Shown here: positions 1 through 10,539 of the stretch, one piece after another
How positions within the stretch are numbered: the first letter of the stretch is position 1
How the letters are laid out: every line of letters starts with the position of its first letter
DNA from: Rhizomys pruinosus
Lineage: Eukaryota > Chordata > Mammalia > Rodentia > Spalacidae
Assembly: GCA_009823505.1 (NCBI GenBank)
Contig: VZQC01005070.1
Coordinates: forward strand, 6,229,648 to 6,293,647
Length of the DNA: 64,000 nucleotides
Direction of reading: 5' to 3'
The notes under the pieces: generated by a model
Told to the model about the DNA's origin: nothing
Seen by the model: the letters and a program-made list of their open reading frames with translations, nothing else
Database searches by the model: none
Translations under genes and position numbers: made by a program

Positions 1-720
1 TGGGGTGAAATTTGGGGTTTGCTCACCTCTCCCCAGGAAAAGTCACATAACAACCTCAATAGTTGAATTAAATAAATGTTGACCTAGTAGGAGATAATTT
101 GTATTACACACTGTAACCTCATTTCCAATTCATGCAAGGAAAAGTCACATACTATCCAGATCTGAAATGGTCAGAGGAGCTTTTGTGGAGATTTATGTTC
201 AAAGGACTCTTTGAAGAACCAGCAGTGTACAGATTGCGGGGAGAGGCAAGAAAGCATTTTTAGTCATTTTTCAAAGAATTTCTTCAAATGCTTCTACTTT
301 CATACTCTGCTTCTATTTTCTCTCTGCTTTTAACCATACTAGGTGCTGATAAATGCTGTGTATAATCATCCAAATAAAGAATGAGGCTCATGTCTTTTCC
401 TTTTATAAATAAACACACTCTCCAATACCAATGTTTGTATAGCAGTCGATAGGAACATAGACATTTTTAAAAGAACTTATAAGGAAGCTACAATGATTCT
501 CTTAGTCTAGTCACATATGACTAATAATCATATTTATCAAAAATAAAACTAATAAAGTGATTTTGCAATTTAGAAAGCTCATGTTATCATATTCAGGTAT
601 GACAGCTCTTATCTAATTAGTCTCATATACCACTATTTCCTTTAAAAGTTACCTAAAGTAGCATTTATCATTAAGAACCCAGGCTGGCTTAAAAACTGTC
701 ATTAATATCTGCAGAGACTT
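1..720. other. AT-rich unique sequence
   Basis: No repeat, gene or RNA that I recognise. The DNA is AT-rich with stop codons in all frames. Confidence 0.5.
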
Positions 721-721
721 G

Positions 722-800
722 TATGCATTCTCTAATCTTATTGAATCTTAATTTCCTCATCTTGGAGTTAGAATAATACTATTTCGATATTAGGAAATTA
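722..800 (+). repeat. possible MIR-like ancient SINE remnant
   Basis: The stretch around 748-775 (CTTAATTTCCTCATCTTGGA, followed by AATAATACTATTTCG) resembles the MIR core-to-tail segment (cagtttcctcatctgtaaaatgg...aataatagtac). It is short and diverged, so the call is tentative. Confidence 0.4.
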
Positions 801-895
801 AATTGTTTTCATAGCCTTCATCTGAATTCAGTTTTAGAACTTCCCAGAGCACAAAAAAATTCTTAGTAAACATTCAAACTATTAAAACAGAATCA

Positions 896-1157
896 GGGGC
901 TGGAGAGATGGCTCAGTGGTTAAGAGCACTGACTGCTCTTGCAGAGAACCTGGGTTCAATTCTCAGCACCCACATGGCAGCTAAGACCAGTCTTTAAGCC
1001 AGGCATGGTGGCCCATGCCTTTAATCCTAACACTCAGGTGTCAGAGGCAGGTGGATCTCTGTGAGGTCAAGGCCAGCCTGATCTACAGAATGAGTTCCAG
1101 GCCAGGCCAGCTGGGGCTATTGGGAGATCCAGTCTCAAAAAAAGAAAAAAAAAAAAC
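896..1157 (+). mobile_element. chimeric SINE: B2-type head fused to B1
   Basis: The first ~100 bases (896-997) are the tRNA-like head of a B2/B3-type SINE, with A box near GGCTCAGTGGTTAAGAG and B box near GGTTCAATTCTC. At about 997 the sequence passes directly into a B1 element (GCCAGGCATGGTGGCC onward) that ends in an A-rich tail. The whole unit is bounded by one 12-bp target-site duplication, AAAACAGAATCA, at 884-895 and 1158-1169. It was therefore inserted as a single retrotransposed unit rather than as two elements. The same junction recurs on the other strand at 61151-61423. B4 (tRNA+B1) is a precedent for such fusions, but here the head is B2-like and contains the ACCCACATGGC segment. 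Confidence 0.85.
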
Positions 1158-1227
1158 AAAACAGAATCAAGGAAGACTTTAGAGAAATGGATTTTAAATA
1201 ATTCAAGAAAACTGGAGGAATCTACAA

Positions 1228-1410
1228 ATCTTTTTGTTGTTGTTTTTGTTCTTTTTTGTTGTTGTTGTTGTTATTTTTGAGACAGGGTCTCCTGTAGCCC
1301 CAGATGTCCTGGAACTCACTCTGTAGACCAGGCTGGCCTTGAACTCACAAAGATCTGCCTACCTCTGCCTCCCAAGTGCTAGGATTAAAGGCCTGTGCCA
1401 CCAGGCCCAG
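1228..1410 (-). mobile_element. B1 SINE
   Basis: Minus-strand B1: on the plus strand a TTG-rich/T-rich tail is followed by TTTGAGACAGGGTCTCC, then GGCTGGCCTTGAACTCAC and CTAGGATTAAAGGCC. An 11-bp target duplication, GGAATCTACAA, lies at 1217-1227 and 1411-1421, so it is a complete insertion. Confidence 0.93.
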
Positions 1411-1421
1411 GGAATCTACAA

Positions 1422-2285
1422 CTCTGTTTCTGCTTCTCCATAAAGCTATTGACTTCATGCTACTAAGTTTGGTTTCAGATTCTTGAGGTTACCATGGTTA
1501 AATATTTCTAAAAGATCTTGTCTGTGTGACTTCCTGATGGTGACACAAAAATGGCTGTGATATAGCAACGCTGATACCCCCAGCTCTGGCAAACATTCAG
1601 GCAGCCCCCATCAGGAGCTATAGGACACATGGGAAGCCATTATAAGATATACTGTCTTTTCCTGCTGTCAGATAGCATCTGTGTCTTCTACATAAGGATT
1701 TGGCTCTTTGAAAACTAGCTCATGACTATAGTCTGACTTACGGAGGATATTTGTGCCAGCCTTTTCTCAGGATCTGTATTCTCATAGACTGAAGTGCACA
1801 CAAGTGATAATTCAATTAAAGTGCTTAGCAGGGTGCCAATCCCAGAGTGAAGAACTGTGCTCCTGTTAGAACCATTAGAACCATGATGAAAGCTACAATG
1901 TTGATTGGGAAATGAACAAATGTATAGTTGATGGCATATTCAGTTTCAGTGGACAATCAATAATTCAGAAGTAAGGAGGACACTTCTATGATTCCTCTGA
2001 AGAGCGACACTAGCATGAAAGAGCAGACTTTTGCTTCTCCTCAATTCATAGCCTTTTAAATGAAGTCATTCAAAGTAGCTGTTTAGAGAGTACATCAAGG
2101 ATTACGTTTATGTGTCTTTAAAATAAAAATGAAATAGTAGCAATAGGAATAAAGTAAACTGGAGCTCTCAAACATATAGCATCCTTTTACTGTCGGTTTG
2201 TCATTCATGAATATTGTGTTGTCACTTATGACTAAACTTGCATGGGCAAAGCAATAACAATAACAGCACAATGATGCCTAGATTC
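1422..2285. other. unique sequence
   Basis: No gene or repeat recognised. AT-rich, no long open frame. Confidence 0.45.
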
Positions 2286-2289
2286 CTCT

Positions 2290-2410
2290 GGTATTTCATT
2301 TTTTCAGAATACTTTCTCACACTTCTTCTCTTTTAATCATACAGTAACTTCTAAAATGGATTAATGTGAAAAAAACTGCCCAAAGTCTCCCAAAGTCACC
2401 AAAAGATGGA
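2290..2410. repeat. possible ancient MIR/L2-like remnant
   Basis: The order 'CTTTCTCACACTTCTTCTCTTTTAATC ... cagtaacttctaaaatgg ... ctgcccaaagtc' loosely follows the ancient repeat with 'atttaatcctcac...gaggaaactgag...cttgcccaaggtcac'. Very diverged. Confidence 0.3.
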
Positions 2411-2790
2411 ATGGACGACTGTGTAAAAAAGACTTCCAACTCCTAGTCCAGTGATTTTTCTACCACAATCTCATTGCCATCTGAGAGCAGTTGTTCAATT
2501 TGTCACTTTCACATGGGCATTGAGGAACATTTGGGCAGAAGATTGGAATTTAGAAATGAGAAAGATCGGAAAAGTGATTTACTATCCTCTTGCAAAAGAT
2601 GAGAAAGCAATTGCTAGCAAATCACAATGCTAAATTCTAAAGACAACCTTAGTCAATAGCTCCAGGAGGTATGTACCTATCAAATGCAACCTTTGTGCCT
2701 GTATGAGCTGCTGAGAGTCTCAACTCTATACTCACAACAATCAGATTCAATGATTTGAAATAGGCTCCTGGAAGGCATGATTTCCCTAGG

Positions 2791-2792
2791 AG

Positions 2793-2857
<65 letters not shown>

Positions 2858-2859
2858 AT
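2791..2859. repeat. (GT)n(GA)n compound microsatellite
   Basis: About 24 GT units (one GC interruption) run into about 11 GA units. The surrounding small open frame on the minus strand (His/Thr and Leu/Ser repeats) is only translation of this tract. Confidence 0.97.
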
Positions 2860-3920
2860 TAGTACATGTATGTGCACCGTATGCATGTAAGATATGTATA
2901 CATGATGTGTGTGCATGTATACACATATAAAACTATCATTGTGATGAAGCAGCCTCTAGTTCAAAAAGAGCTTGAACTCCAAACAGTCTACATTTTCAAC
3001 TAGAGAAAGAGGTCTTTTAGACAAAATCCAGCAATTAGATTATGGAATTCAGAATATATCATCTTCTGATACAAAAATGCTTTATCATTTAACCTTTGAT
3101 TTTTTTCAAAATTCAGATCTAATTAAAAGAGTTCTTTTTTAAAACCTATGATTTTTCTGCTTGGTATTTGTACTAGAAATGAGGCATTTGGACAAACCCG
3201 CCCAAGGAGGTAACTTTTCACAGATGCTGAACTCATCAGTTTCCCAAAATGTCATCATGATGAGGGAAAGGATACTTTATTTTCTCCCACTCCCCAATGG
3301 CTCTGTACCTGGAGAATAAAAGGAGAGACAAGAGGAAAGGTTTTAGAGGAAGAAGCTGTCTCCAGGTATTGAAATGTAGCTAGCTTTAAACAGCCTGCAT
3401 ACATCCTAAAAGTTGCTCTCTATTCTAAATGACACTATTGTCCACTAAATGACATCTATTCCCTCTGAAGGATCAGAACCTCCAGGTAGCTTTTCTAACT
3501 CTCTCAAGTTGTAATTATAAATTCATATGATGGACCTTAAACGAAGTGCAGAACCAGATTTATTGCTGTGGGGACAAACTTCGGTGCATAAAATATCAAC
3601 CGTGTTGGCCAACTGGCAGCTCTCTTTGTTTTCACCCTCTTGCAATTACTTCCAGGTCATTAAGCCCATCTTAAGTAGATATTTTATTGTCATTAAGAAA
3701 AGTAGTATAATGACATTCAGTGATTTCATGATTACAGCAATAAAAGTGGGAAGGTGATAACAACAAAATGGAATGCTGAAAGGCATTTAATTTAAGCTCA
3801 GTTTTACTAGAGGAAAAGAGAACCATTATTTCTACATATTATCAAAAGGTCTACTTCATGATAAAAATATGCCAGGAATAATCACTGATTCAGACACTGT
3901 TCTGAAGACTGCAGGACAAG
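2860..3920. other. unique sequence
   Basis: Mostly AT-rich DNA without recognisable repeat or gene. An open frame at 3527-3757 has no similarity I know and no supporting context. Confidence 0.45.
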
Positions 3921-3922
3921 GT

Positions 3923-3967
<45 letters not shown>
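3921..3967. repeat. (GT)n microsatellite
   Basis: About 20 uninterrupted GT units, after GTAGTGTGTTT. It sits at the position of the CA-rich tail of the minus-strand B4 element. Confidence 0.97.
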
Positions 3968-3969
<2 letters not shown>

Positions 3970-4092
3970 ATGTCAGCATGCTCATGTATGGGGGTTGTAC
4001 ATGTATGCAGGTAGAAGTGGAGGCCAGGGCATAATTTCAGGTGTCATTCCTAGGAGCTGTCCACATTTGGTTTGAGAGAGAGAGAGTCTGAA

Positions 4093-5291
4093 CTTCACTT
4101 AGTAGACAATGCTGGATCTCACCTAGTAGACTGTGCTGGATCTCACCTAGTAGACTGTGCTGGATCTCACCTAGTAGACTGTGCTGGATCTCACCTAGTA
4201 GGCTGTGCTGGATCTCACCTAGTAGGCTGTGCTGGAACTCATCTAGTAGGCTGTGCTGGATCTCACCTAGTAGGCTGTGCTGGATCTCACCTAGTAGGCT
4301 GTACTGAATCTCACCTAGTAGGCTGTGCTGGATCTCACCTAGTAGGCTGTACTTGATCTCACCTAGTAGGCTGTGCTGGACGTCACCTAGTAGGCTGTAC
4401 TTGATCTCACCTAGTAGGCTGTGCTGGACGTCACCTAGTAGGCTGTGCTGGACCTCACCTAGTAAGCTGTGCTGGATCTCACCTAGTAGGCTGTGCTGGA
4501 TCTCACCTAGTAGGCTGTGCTGGACCTCACCTAGTAGACTGTGCTGGACCTCAGCTAGTAGACTGTGCTGGATCTCACCTAGTAGGCTGTGCTGGACCTC
4601 AGCTAGTAGACTGTGCTGGATCTCACCTAGTAGGCTGTGCTGGACCTCAGCTAGTAGGCTGTGCTGGATCTCACCTAGTAGGCTGTACTAGATCTCACCT
4701 AGTAGGCTGTGCTGGATCTCACCTAGTAGGCCGTGCTGGATCTCACCTAGTGGGCCGTGCTGGATCTCACCTAGTAGGCCGTGCTGGACCTCACCTAGTA
4801 GGCCGTGCTGGACCTCACCTAGTGGGCTGTGCTGGACCTCACCTAGTAGGCTGTGCTGGACCTCACCTACTAGGCTATGCTGGACCTCACCTAGTAGGCT
4901 GTCCTGGATCTCACCTAGTAGGCTGTGCTGGACCTCACCTAGTAGACTGTACTTGATCTCACCTAGTAGGCTGTCCTGGATCTCACCTAGTAGGCTGTAC
5001 TGGATCTCACCTAGTAGGCTGTGCTGGACCTCACCTAGTAGGCTGTGCTGGATCTCACCTAGTAGGCTGTGCTGGACCTCACCTAGTAGGCTGTTCTGGA
5101 CCTCACCTAGTAGGCTGTGCTGGACCTCACCTAGTAGGCTGTGCTAGACCTCACCTAGTAGGCTGTGCTGGACCTCACCTAGTAGGCTGTGCTGGACCTC
5201 ACCTAGTAGGCTGTGCTGGATCTCACCTAGTAGGCTGTGCTGGACCTCACCTAGTAGGCTGTGCTGGTCCTCACCTAGTAGGCTGTGCTGG
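4093..5291. repeat. 24-bp minisatellite, 50 copies
   Basis: Unit consensus: CTCACCTAGTAGGCTGTGCTGGAT (24 bp). The array is 1,199 bp, almost exactly 50 units, and the register never slips: I see substitutions but no insertion or deletion. Variants occur in patches: GACTGT units at the left edge, TGTACTTGAT/GACGTC alternation near 4350-4440, CCTCAGCTAGTA at 4549, 4597 and 4645 (a 48-bp higher-order period), GGCCGT units around 4730-4810, and homogeneous GGACCTCACC units toward the right. Because 24 is a multiple of three, three of six reading frames stay open for long distances and give Leu/Val/Gly/Cys/Ala or Ile/Ser/Pro/Arg/Leu repeats. Nothing else suggests these frames are coding. Confidence 0.98.
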
Positions 5292-5410
5292 CGAGCCAGT
5301 GAGAAACAGATCTGACTGCCTCTACCTCCCCAGTGTTTTGTTTCTGCTGTTTTTATTTGCATTCCAGGAATCAAACTCTTGTCTTCCTGCTGTCTTGGCA
5401 ACCCAGCCAT

Positions 5411-5703
5411 GAAGAATAGAGCATGAATCAGACAAGACCTGGATTCTTATTTTTAACTGGAATAAAATAGACAATGAATATATATAACATAAACTATTTT
5501 TATAAGTGCTGTGAATAAAATAAAACTAAATGATAACACATAACATGATCAGGGACCTTTTTTTAGTCTTTCCTGAGATATCATATTTAGCCCTGAGTAA
5601 TGTGAAGTTCTAGTTCTTCAGAAATAAGCAGCAGAAATAGTAAGCAGATCCAAAGGCTGTGAGCTGGAAACAAGATCTGCATGGTTTAGAAATAACAAAA
5701 ATA
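5411..5703. other. unique AT-rich sequence
   Basis: No gene or repeat recognised. Confidence 0.4.
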
Positions 5704-5790
5704 GGGGCTGGAGAGATGGTTCACAGTAAAGAGGACTTCCTACTCTTCCAGAGGACCTGAGTTGGTTTCCTTATGTGAGGTTGGATACCC
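5704..5790 (+). mobile_element. degenerate B2-type SINE head
   Basis: GGGGCTGGAGAGATGGTTCA followed by CTCTTCCAGAGGACCTGAGTT is the tRNA-like head of a B2/B3-type SINE. The B box is damaged and similarity fades after about 5,780. No target duplication seen. Confidence 0.75.
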
Positions 5791-6814
5791 ATACAACTGT
5801 TCTAAACATTTACTTAGTTTTCTGTATGGCTACCACTGTTAAACCTTGGAAACGGACGAGTAGGAAAAGGCCTGCAAAGTCTCCTGGTCTCAGGAAACCC
5901 ACCTTCTAGTTGTCAGATTGCTGCCAGCTTGTTATTAGATCACAAACAGTTTTTAAAAGTGCTGTGGAGAAGTGGAGCAAGCAGAGAACTTGGTTTGTGG
6001 GGTGAGGAGGAGTCTCTTGTGTTGTTCAGTCATGTGGTTAATGAAGAATGGCTGCCAAGTCCTCCATTGCCTTACATTGACAGGTAAAGGATGATTGCTA
6101 TTCTATTGAAATCAGGCTAGCTTTACCAACTTCACTTGACCATGGGACATTGTGAGAGTGATCTTCTGAGACTTTTGACTCTGAACTGCATCTGTCCCAT
6201 TCCTTTGAACAATTTCCCTGTGAGCACTGGGAGCAATATGCTCCAGGTACGTCCTCTGTCTTGTCTGACTTCTCTAATATATAGATCCCTTATTGTGGTT
6301 AATGCAAGATTCCACACTACAGGTGAACTTCTCAGGAGCCCCATGGGACAAAATGAACTAATCTCTCCAGCCAACAGCCATATTACTGAGCATGGATGTT
6401 AGCCCTTCCCCAGGCAAAACGATATGACTGTAAGCTCCGGGAAGGGAAGGCTTCTGTGTTAGCTATCCTTCCTATCCTATCCTTTCCCACCTAACCCTTT
6501 CTATTGCATTATTGCTTGTTCTTCCTTTAGAAGCATGTATATATGTAATATTAAAAGGGTTTGAATAGAGTACCTTATAATGGTTTTCAATGGTCCTATC
6601 AGACACTAAATACTAATAAGAAACCCAATGTCAGAAATGGACCCCCTTTTGGAGTTGGTGACCAGAAGGGCCCCATAAATCCTCAAACAATATTTGCTTT
6701 TTCTTTTGTTTTTGGTACCTGCCAGAACTTGACACTATGACCCTAATACTGAAGTTAGTACATATGTGATTTATAAAACAAGATAGAGAAATAAAACTGG
6801 TATCAACCTCTAAG
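5791..6814. other. unassigned sequence
   Basis: No gene recognised. Overlapping frames at 6132-6402 on both strands do not resemble a known protein. The stretch may hold old repeat sequence leading into the L1 3'UTR downstream. Confidence 0.35.
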
Positions 6815-7786
6815 GTTCATCTCTCCTGGCTAGCTTTCATAGTACTGGAAGGTGATACGCATGTTACAGGAATTTAAAAAGGTAACTGTCAATCTTACCC
6901 AGCTGTGAACCCTGTGAGCTACAATAACAACTGGCCTGGAGAGATATGCTAACTGATGCAACAGATGTTATGGGAGTAACAAAAAACTTTCTAATTGGAT
7001 TTTAAGGCATGCTTCTCAAGATGGAGTCCATGCTTGACACTGTTATCAGTGCCAAGAGTCTCTGACTAAACAAGTTACAGGCCATAGGAGAGAACATACT
7101 AATATTATTATGCTAAATGGACATAGTATCAAACTGACTATTAGTAATGCAGTTATACTCATAGATTAGTACTTTAACTCTCAACAGAAGTTCCTTTTTG
7201 TAGCAGATGGCAATTTACATAGAGATCCACAACTGGTCAATGTTAACATAGAGACCCACAACTGATCAATGTACAGAGAATAAGAGACTGGAAAGTACTA
7301 AGCTCTAAATCAGGCACCTATATCACACTTTCTCCCTGCACAGCTCATTGCAGAAGAGTGGGCGGAAGACTGCAAGAGTCAGACATGGTGGATGACTACT
7401 GGAAAACAGTGCTTTCCAGGTTCTGCAGGGTGGCTAAATATAAGAATCCATAGTGCTTGTGACAGCATGCACTAGACCCATGCAAGCTCAAGCCAGAGGA
7501 AAACCCAGCATGGATGAGGGAATTATACAAGCCCCAGCCCTAGCTGAAGAACCACAGGTGATTGAAAGTCAGTTTTCTTTAAGGGTATAATACTGGGTAG
7601 ATTGAGTAGGCAGACCCACACCCAAGGTCATTTGGGGAACACAAATTGAGCTTGATAGGTCTGTAGAAAATAATAGTAGAGGACAAAAAGTTGGGAGGGT
7701 TATAATCATGGGGAGATGGAGTGGGGAGGCCTGAATTTTATCAAAGTACATTGTATGAATTCCCAAATTATCAATGAAAATATCTC
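6815..7786 (+). mobile_element. LINE-1 3'UTR (Lx-like) remnant
   Basis: The sequence follows a known rodent L1 3'UTR layout: GGCTAGCTTTCATAGTACTGG; a segment with CTAATTGGATTTTAAGGC; AGAGAATAAGAGACT; GTGACAGCATGCACTAGACC; CAAGCTCAAGCCAGA; AGTCAGTTTTCTTTAAGGGT; and a purine-rich end with AAAGTACATTGTATGAATTC. It is non-coding. Related copies in this window start near 10540 and 20925, which supports an interspersed repeat independently of the family name. Confidence 0.65.
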
Positions 7787-8620
7787 TAAGGCATTCTTAG
7801 AGCCTCAACTGAAGCCTTGTTGAGTGTAGTTTGTCACATAGCAACTGATTGTTACTATACTGGAGAATAAACTTAGTTAAGGCCAGCCTCAGGTCCATCC
7901 CTGAGAAAAGACTGAGCATGTGAGTGAAGTCACTCAATGTGCCTGCTGTATCTCATGAATGAAGGACTCCACAGAAGCTTGTTTATATAAGCTTTGTACC
8001 TATGTGGCTATACTGGGAGGTGGAAGAATTTCTAAGAGGCAGAGCCTAGCTTTAAGCCATTAGGGAATGCTCCCTCAAGAGGACTGTGAAACTCCAATTC
8101 CTTCATCTTCCCCTCTCCCTGCCTGCCTTGTGGCTTGTGGTGATATCATACCATGGCCATGAGTAGATGAAAACAGCCTCATTCTTAGCATCCACTTTAG
8201 CTAAGAGGGAACCATAACTGCTCCAGATACCCCTTCCTTGAGATTACTCTCAGAACTCTGCTCTCAAATAAGAGCTCGCTCTTTCTTTTATTGAAACACT
8301 ATATCCAGCATGAAATGAGGAATGGAAAATGGACCCTTTATCACAGGATTTTTCCCTTACTGACCCCTACCGACTTAGACCAGCACGTATACACAACAGA
8401 CGTTATGAATTCAATTCCATCTATTGCTTGCAACACAAATGGGGTACTCCTTTCAATGAGATAAGCACTGTTTGCAGAACTTGCTTGTTATGCAAAACAT
8501 CTCTTCAGACATTCGCAGATTGTTCAGGGTCAAGAGCAAGGAAAAGTTATGAGCTGTATGTTTAGGTTGGAAAGGGGCTCAAGGCTCAGTGAGCTAGTCT
8601 ACATTATAAAACAAGCTTTC
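7787..8620. other. unassigned; possible old LTR piece
   Basis: The segment about 8010-8200 (AAGAGGCAGAGCCTAGC, CCCTCTCCCTGCCTGCCTTG) loosely recalls a MaLR LTR but is too diverged for a call. No gene recognised; the frame at 8329-8565 has no support. Confidence 0.3.
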
Positions 8621-9129
8621 GGGCTGGAGAGATAGCCTGGCGGTTAAGAGCACCGACTGCTCGTGCAGAGGACCTGGGTTCAATCCCCAGCACCCACATG
8701 ACAGCTGAGAACCGTCTGTAACTCCAATTCCAGGAGAACTCCAGTTTCAGGGGAATCCGATACCCTCTTCTGACCTCCTTGGCATTGCACGACACGGGTG
8801 CACGGACCTGCATGCAGGCAGTACATTCATACACATACAAAAATATTTTGTAGAGATGGCCTAGCGGTTAAGAGCACCGACCGCTCTTACAGAGGACCCG
8901 GGTTCGATCCCCAGCACCCACATGACGGCCTAGAACCGTCTGTAACTCCAATTCCAGGAGAACTCCAGTTCCAGGGGAATCCGACACCCTCTTCTGACCT
9001 CCGCGGCATTGCACGACACGGGTGCACAAACTTGCATGCAGACAGTACATTCATACACATACGGAAATAAATAAAATTAATGAAAAAATTAAAAAAAAAC
9101 AAAAATTAAATTAAATTAAAAAAAATAAA
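8621..9129 (+). mobile_element. tandem dimer of a B2/B3-type SINE
   Basis: Two head-to-tail copies, 8621-8848 and about 8849-9075, each with an A box (GCCTGG/GCCTAGCGGTTAAGAG), a B box (GGTTCAATCCC/GGTTCGATCCC) and the body ending ACATTCATACACATAC. The second copy lacks the first ~9 bases (GGGCTGGAG). One 15-bp target duplication, ATAAAACAAGCTTTC, at 8606-8620 and 9130-9144 encloses both. No duplication separates the copies, so the pair probably moved as one dimeric transcript. The final tail is long and A-rich. Confidence 0.88.
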
Positions 9130-9144
9130 ATAAAACAAGCTTTC

Positions 9145-10539
9145 AAGGTTAAGTAAAAGTCATTTGTCCAGGGGACGTCCATAATGTAAAAGCCTTTCCC
9201 ACAATAGCTGCTGTGGAGACAACAGGGCTCCCTGTCATGCTCTACGCACATTACAAATGAGAACAGTCCACCACAAATTCCAAGCCACAAGAACAATGAC
9301 CCTGGAGTAGAACCTCCAAAACAAGAGTCAAAATTCACCTTCTCACTTTACAAATTGTCTCGAGTACTTGTAGATCTATCATGTATCCCATCTAACAGAA
9401 TATCAGCTGCACTGGAAAATGTGTCTACTCAAGATCTCAAATTCCTGAATCACAAACTTATGGTATAGGACAAATCAGCAGTGTTTTATCAAGTTTGGGA
9501 GTAGTTTGCTGTGCAGCCATAGGCAAGCAGAAGATATGGTCAGCAGCAGGCCTTTGAAGAGGCAACAACTGAGCAAATACCTGGAAGAAATAGGAGAATG
9601 TGCCATGCCCGTATCAGGCAAGGAGTCAGGAATGAAACACCTGGCTAAAAACATGTGACCCAGGTACAAAGAGCATCAAGTAACCTTCCGGTAGAATGTA
9701 GTATAAAGGGATGCACCCACCCAATAGCAGCTGACAAAGACAATCCAAAGGACCTGCATTTACTGTGAGTGACCTGCAGAAATGTGAGCACTGGCTACAA
9801 TTTTGATGAGCATACTCTGTTGTGAAATTCTATTAGCCATTCTCCATCCTCCCTTCACCTACAACACCCGTTTACAAATGAGGGATGCCGCATGCCCATA
9901 GCAGACGCCATCCAACAGCTAGTCATTTTGAAACCTCTCCTAACAGAATGCCTCCTGCAGTCTGGAGTGTGTGTGCACGTGGCCTGTGCCTTTTCCTCTT
10001 CCCATTCCTCTCCTTTGCCTGGCTGTATTTGCAGTTCAGCACTGATGCTTTCATTTTCAGAGTGTTTACATTAACTTGAAGTTGTTAACCTAGTTGTGTT
10101 GCAGAATGTTTCAGACAGTGCCAGAGGCTATAAATAAATAACAGTTATTTCAGGTCTGCCTGGCAAACAAGTGCCTGGATTCTGCAGACCCCAGAGACTA
10201 TGAGTGCTGTAGCACTGAATGCCTCAAACGGCCACACCAGGGATGCTGGAGGAATACTAAGCTGTGGCTCACGGGATGTAGCTGTGCTTCCATCACATGC
10301 ATCTTCTGGTTGCCATAGGGACCAGTAGCTACACTTCTATGCCTTACCCACAAGGAATACACTGCAGCAAACTTGGCCCCAATTATTCCAAATTACCAGT
10401 CCAATTTCTTATCTCCTTTGGCCACCAAATGACCAAAATAAAGCCTTCCAAAGTTATATTCTTTCATTTTAACTATGATCTAAATTACAGCAATGGAAGG
10501 AAGGCTATATAACCAAAATCACAATGCCAGGCAAGGGAA
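9145..10539. other. unique sequence
   Basis: No repeat or gene that I recognise. Overlapping frames at 9885-10079 and 10297-10512 lack similarity to any family I know. Confidence 0.4.

Larger units (their letters stand above)
3921..5410 (-). mobile_element. B4 SINE (minus), expanded internally by a 24-bp minisatellite
   Basis: Left of the array, 3968-4078 reads like the minus-strand B4 tail side (GGAGGCCAGGGC, TTCAGGTGTCATTCCTAGGA, GCTGTCCACATTTGG). Right of the array, 5290-5408 reads like the B1-derived and tRNA-derived part (GGCGAGCCAGTGAG, CTGCCTCTACCTCCCCAGTG, GGAATCAAACTC). The GT microsatellite at 3921-3967 sits at the B4 CA-rich tail. The 24-bp repeat unit resembles the B4 segment 'ctggaactcaccgattaggctagg' that lies exactly between these flanks. 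The array therefore seems to be an in situ expansion of a SINE segment. The B4 assignment rests on remembered family structure, not a database search. Confidence 0.7.

Noticed and set aside
4093..5291. CRISPR-like array
   Set aside because: There are no unique spacers between repeats, the units are contiguous, and the DNA is rodent.
4072..5410. Several overlapping open frames of repeated Gly/Cys/Ala, Ser/Pro/Arg or Gln/His/Ser/Leu residues
   Set aside because: They are translations of the 24-bp minisatellite, whose unit is a multiple of three; three of six frames stay open automatically. No start context, splice signals or known repeat-protein fold supports them.
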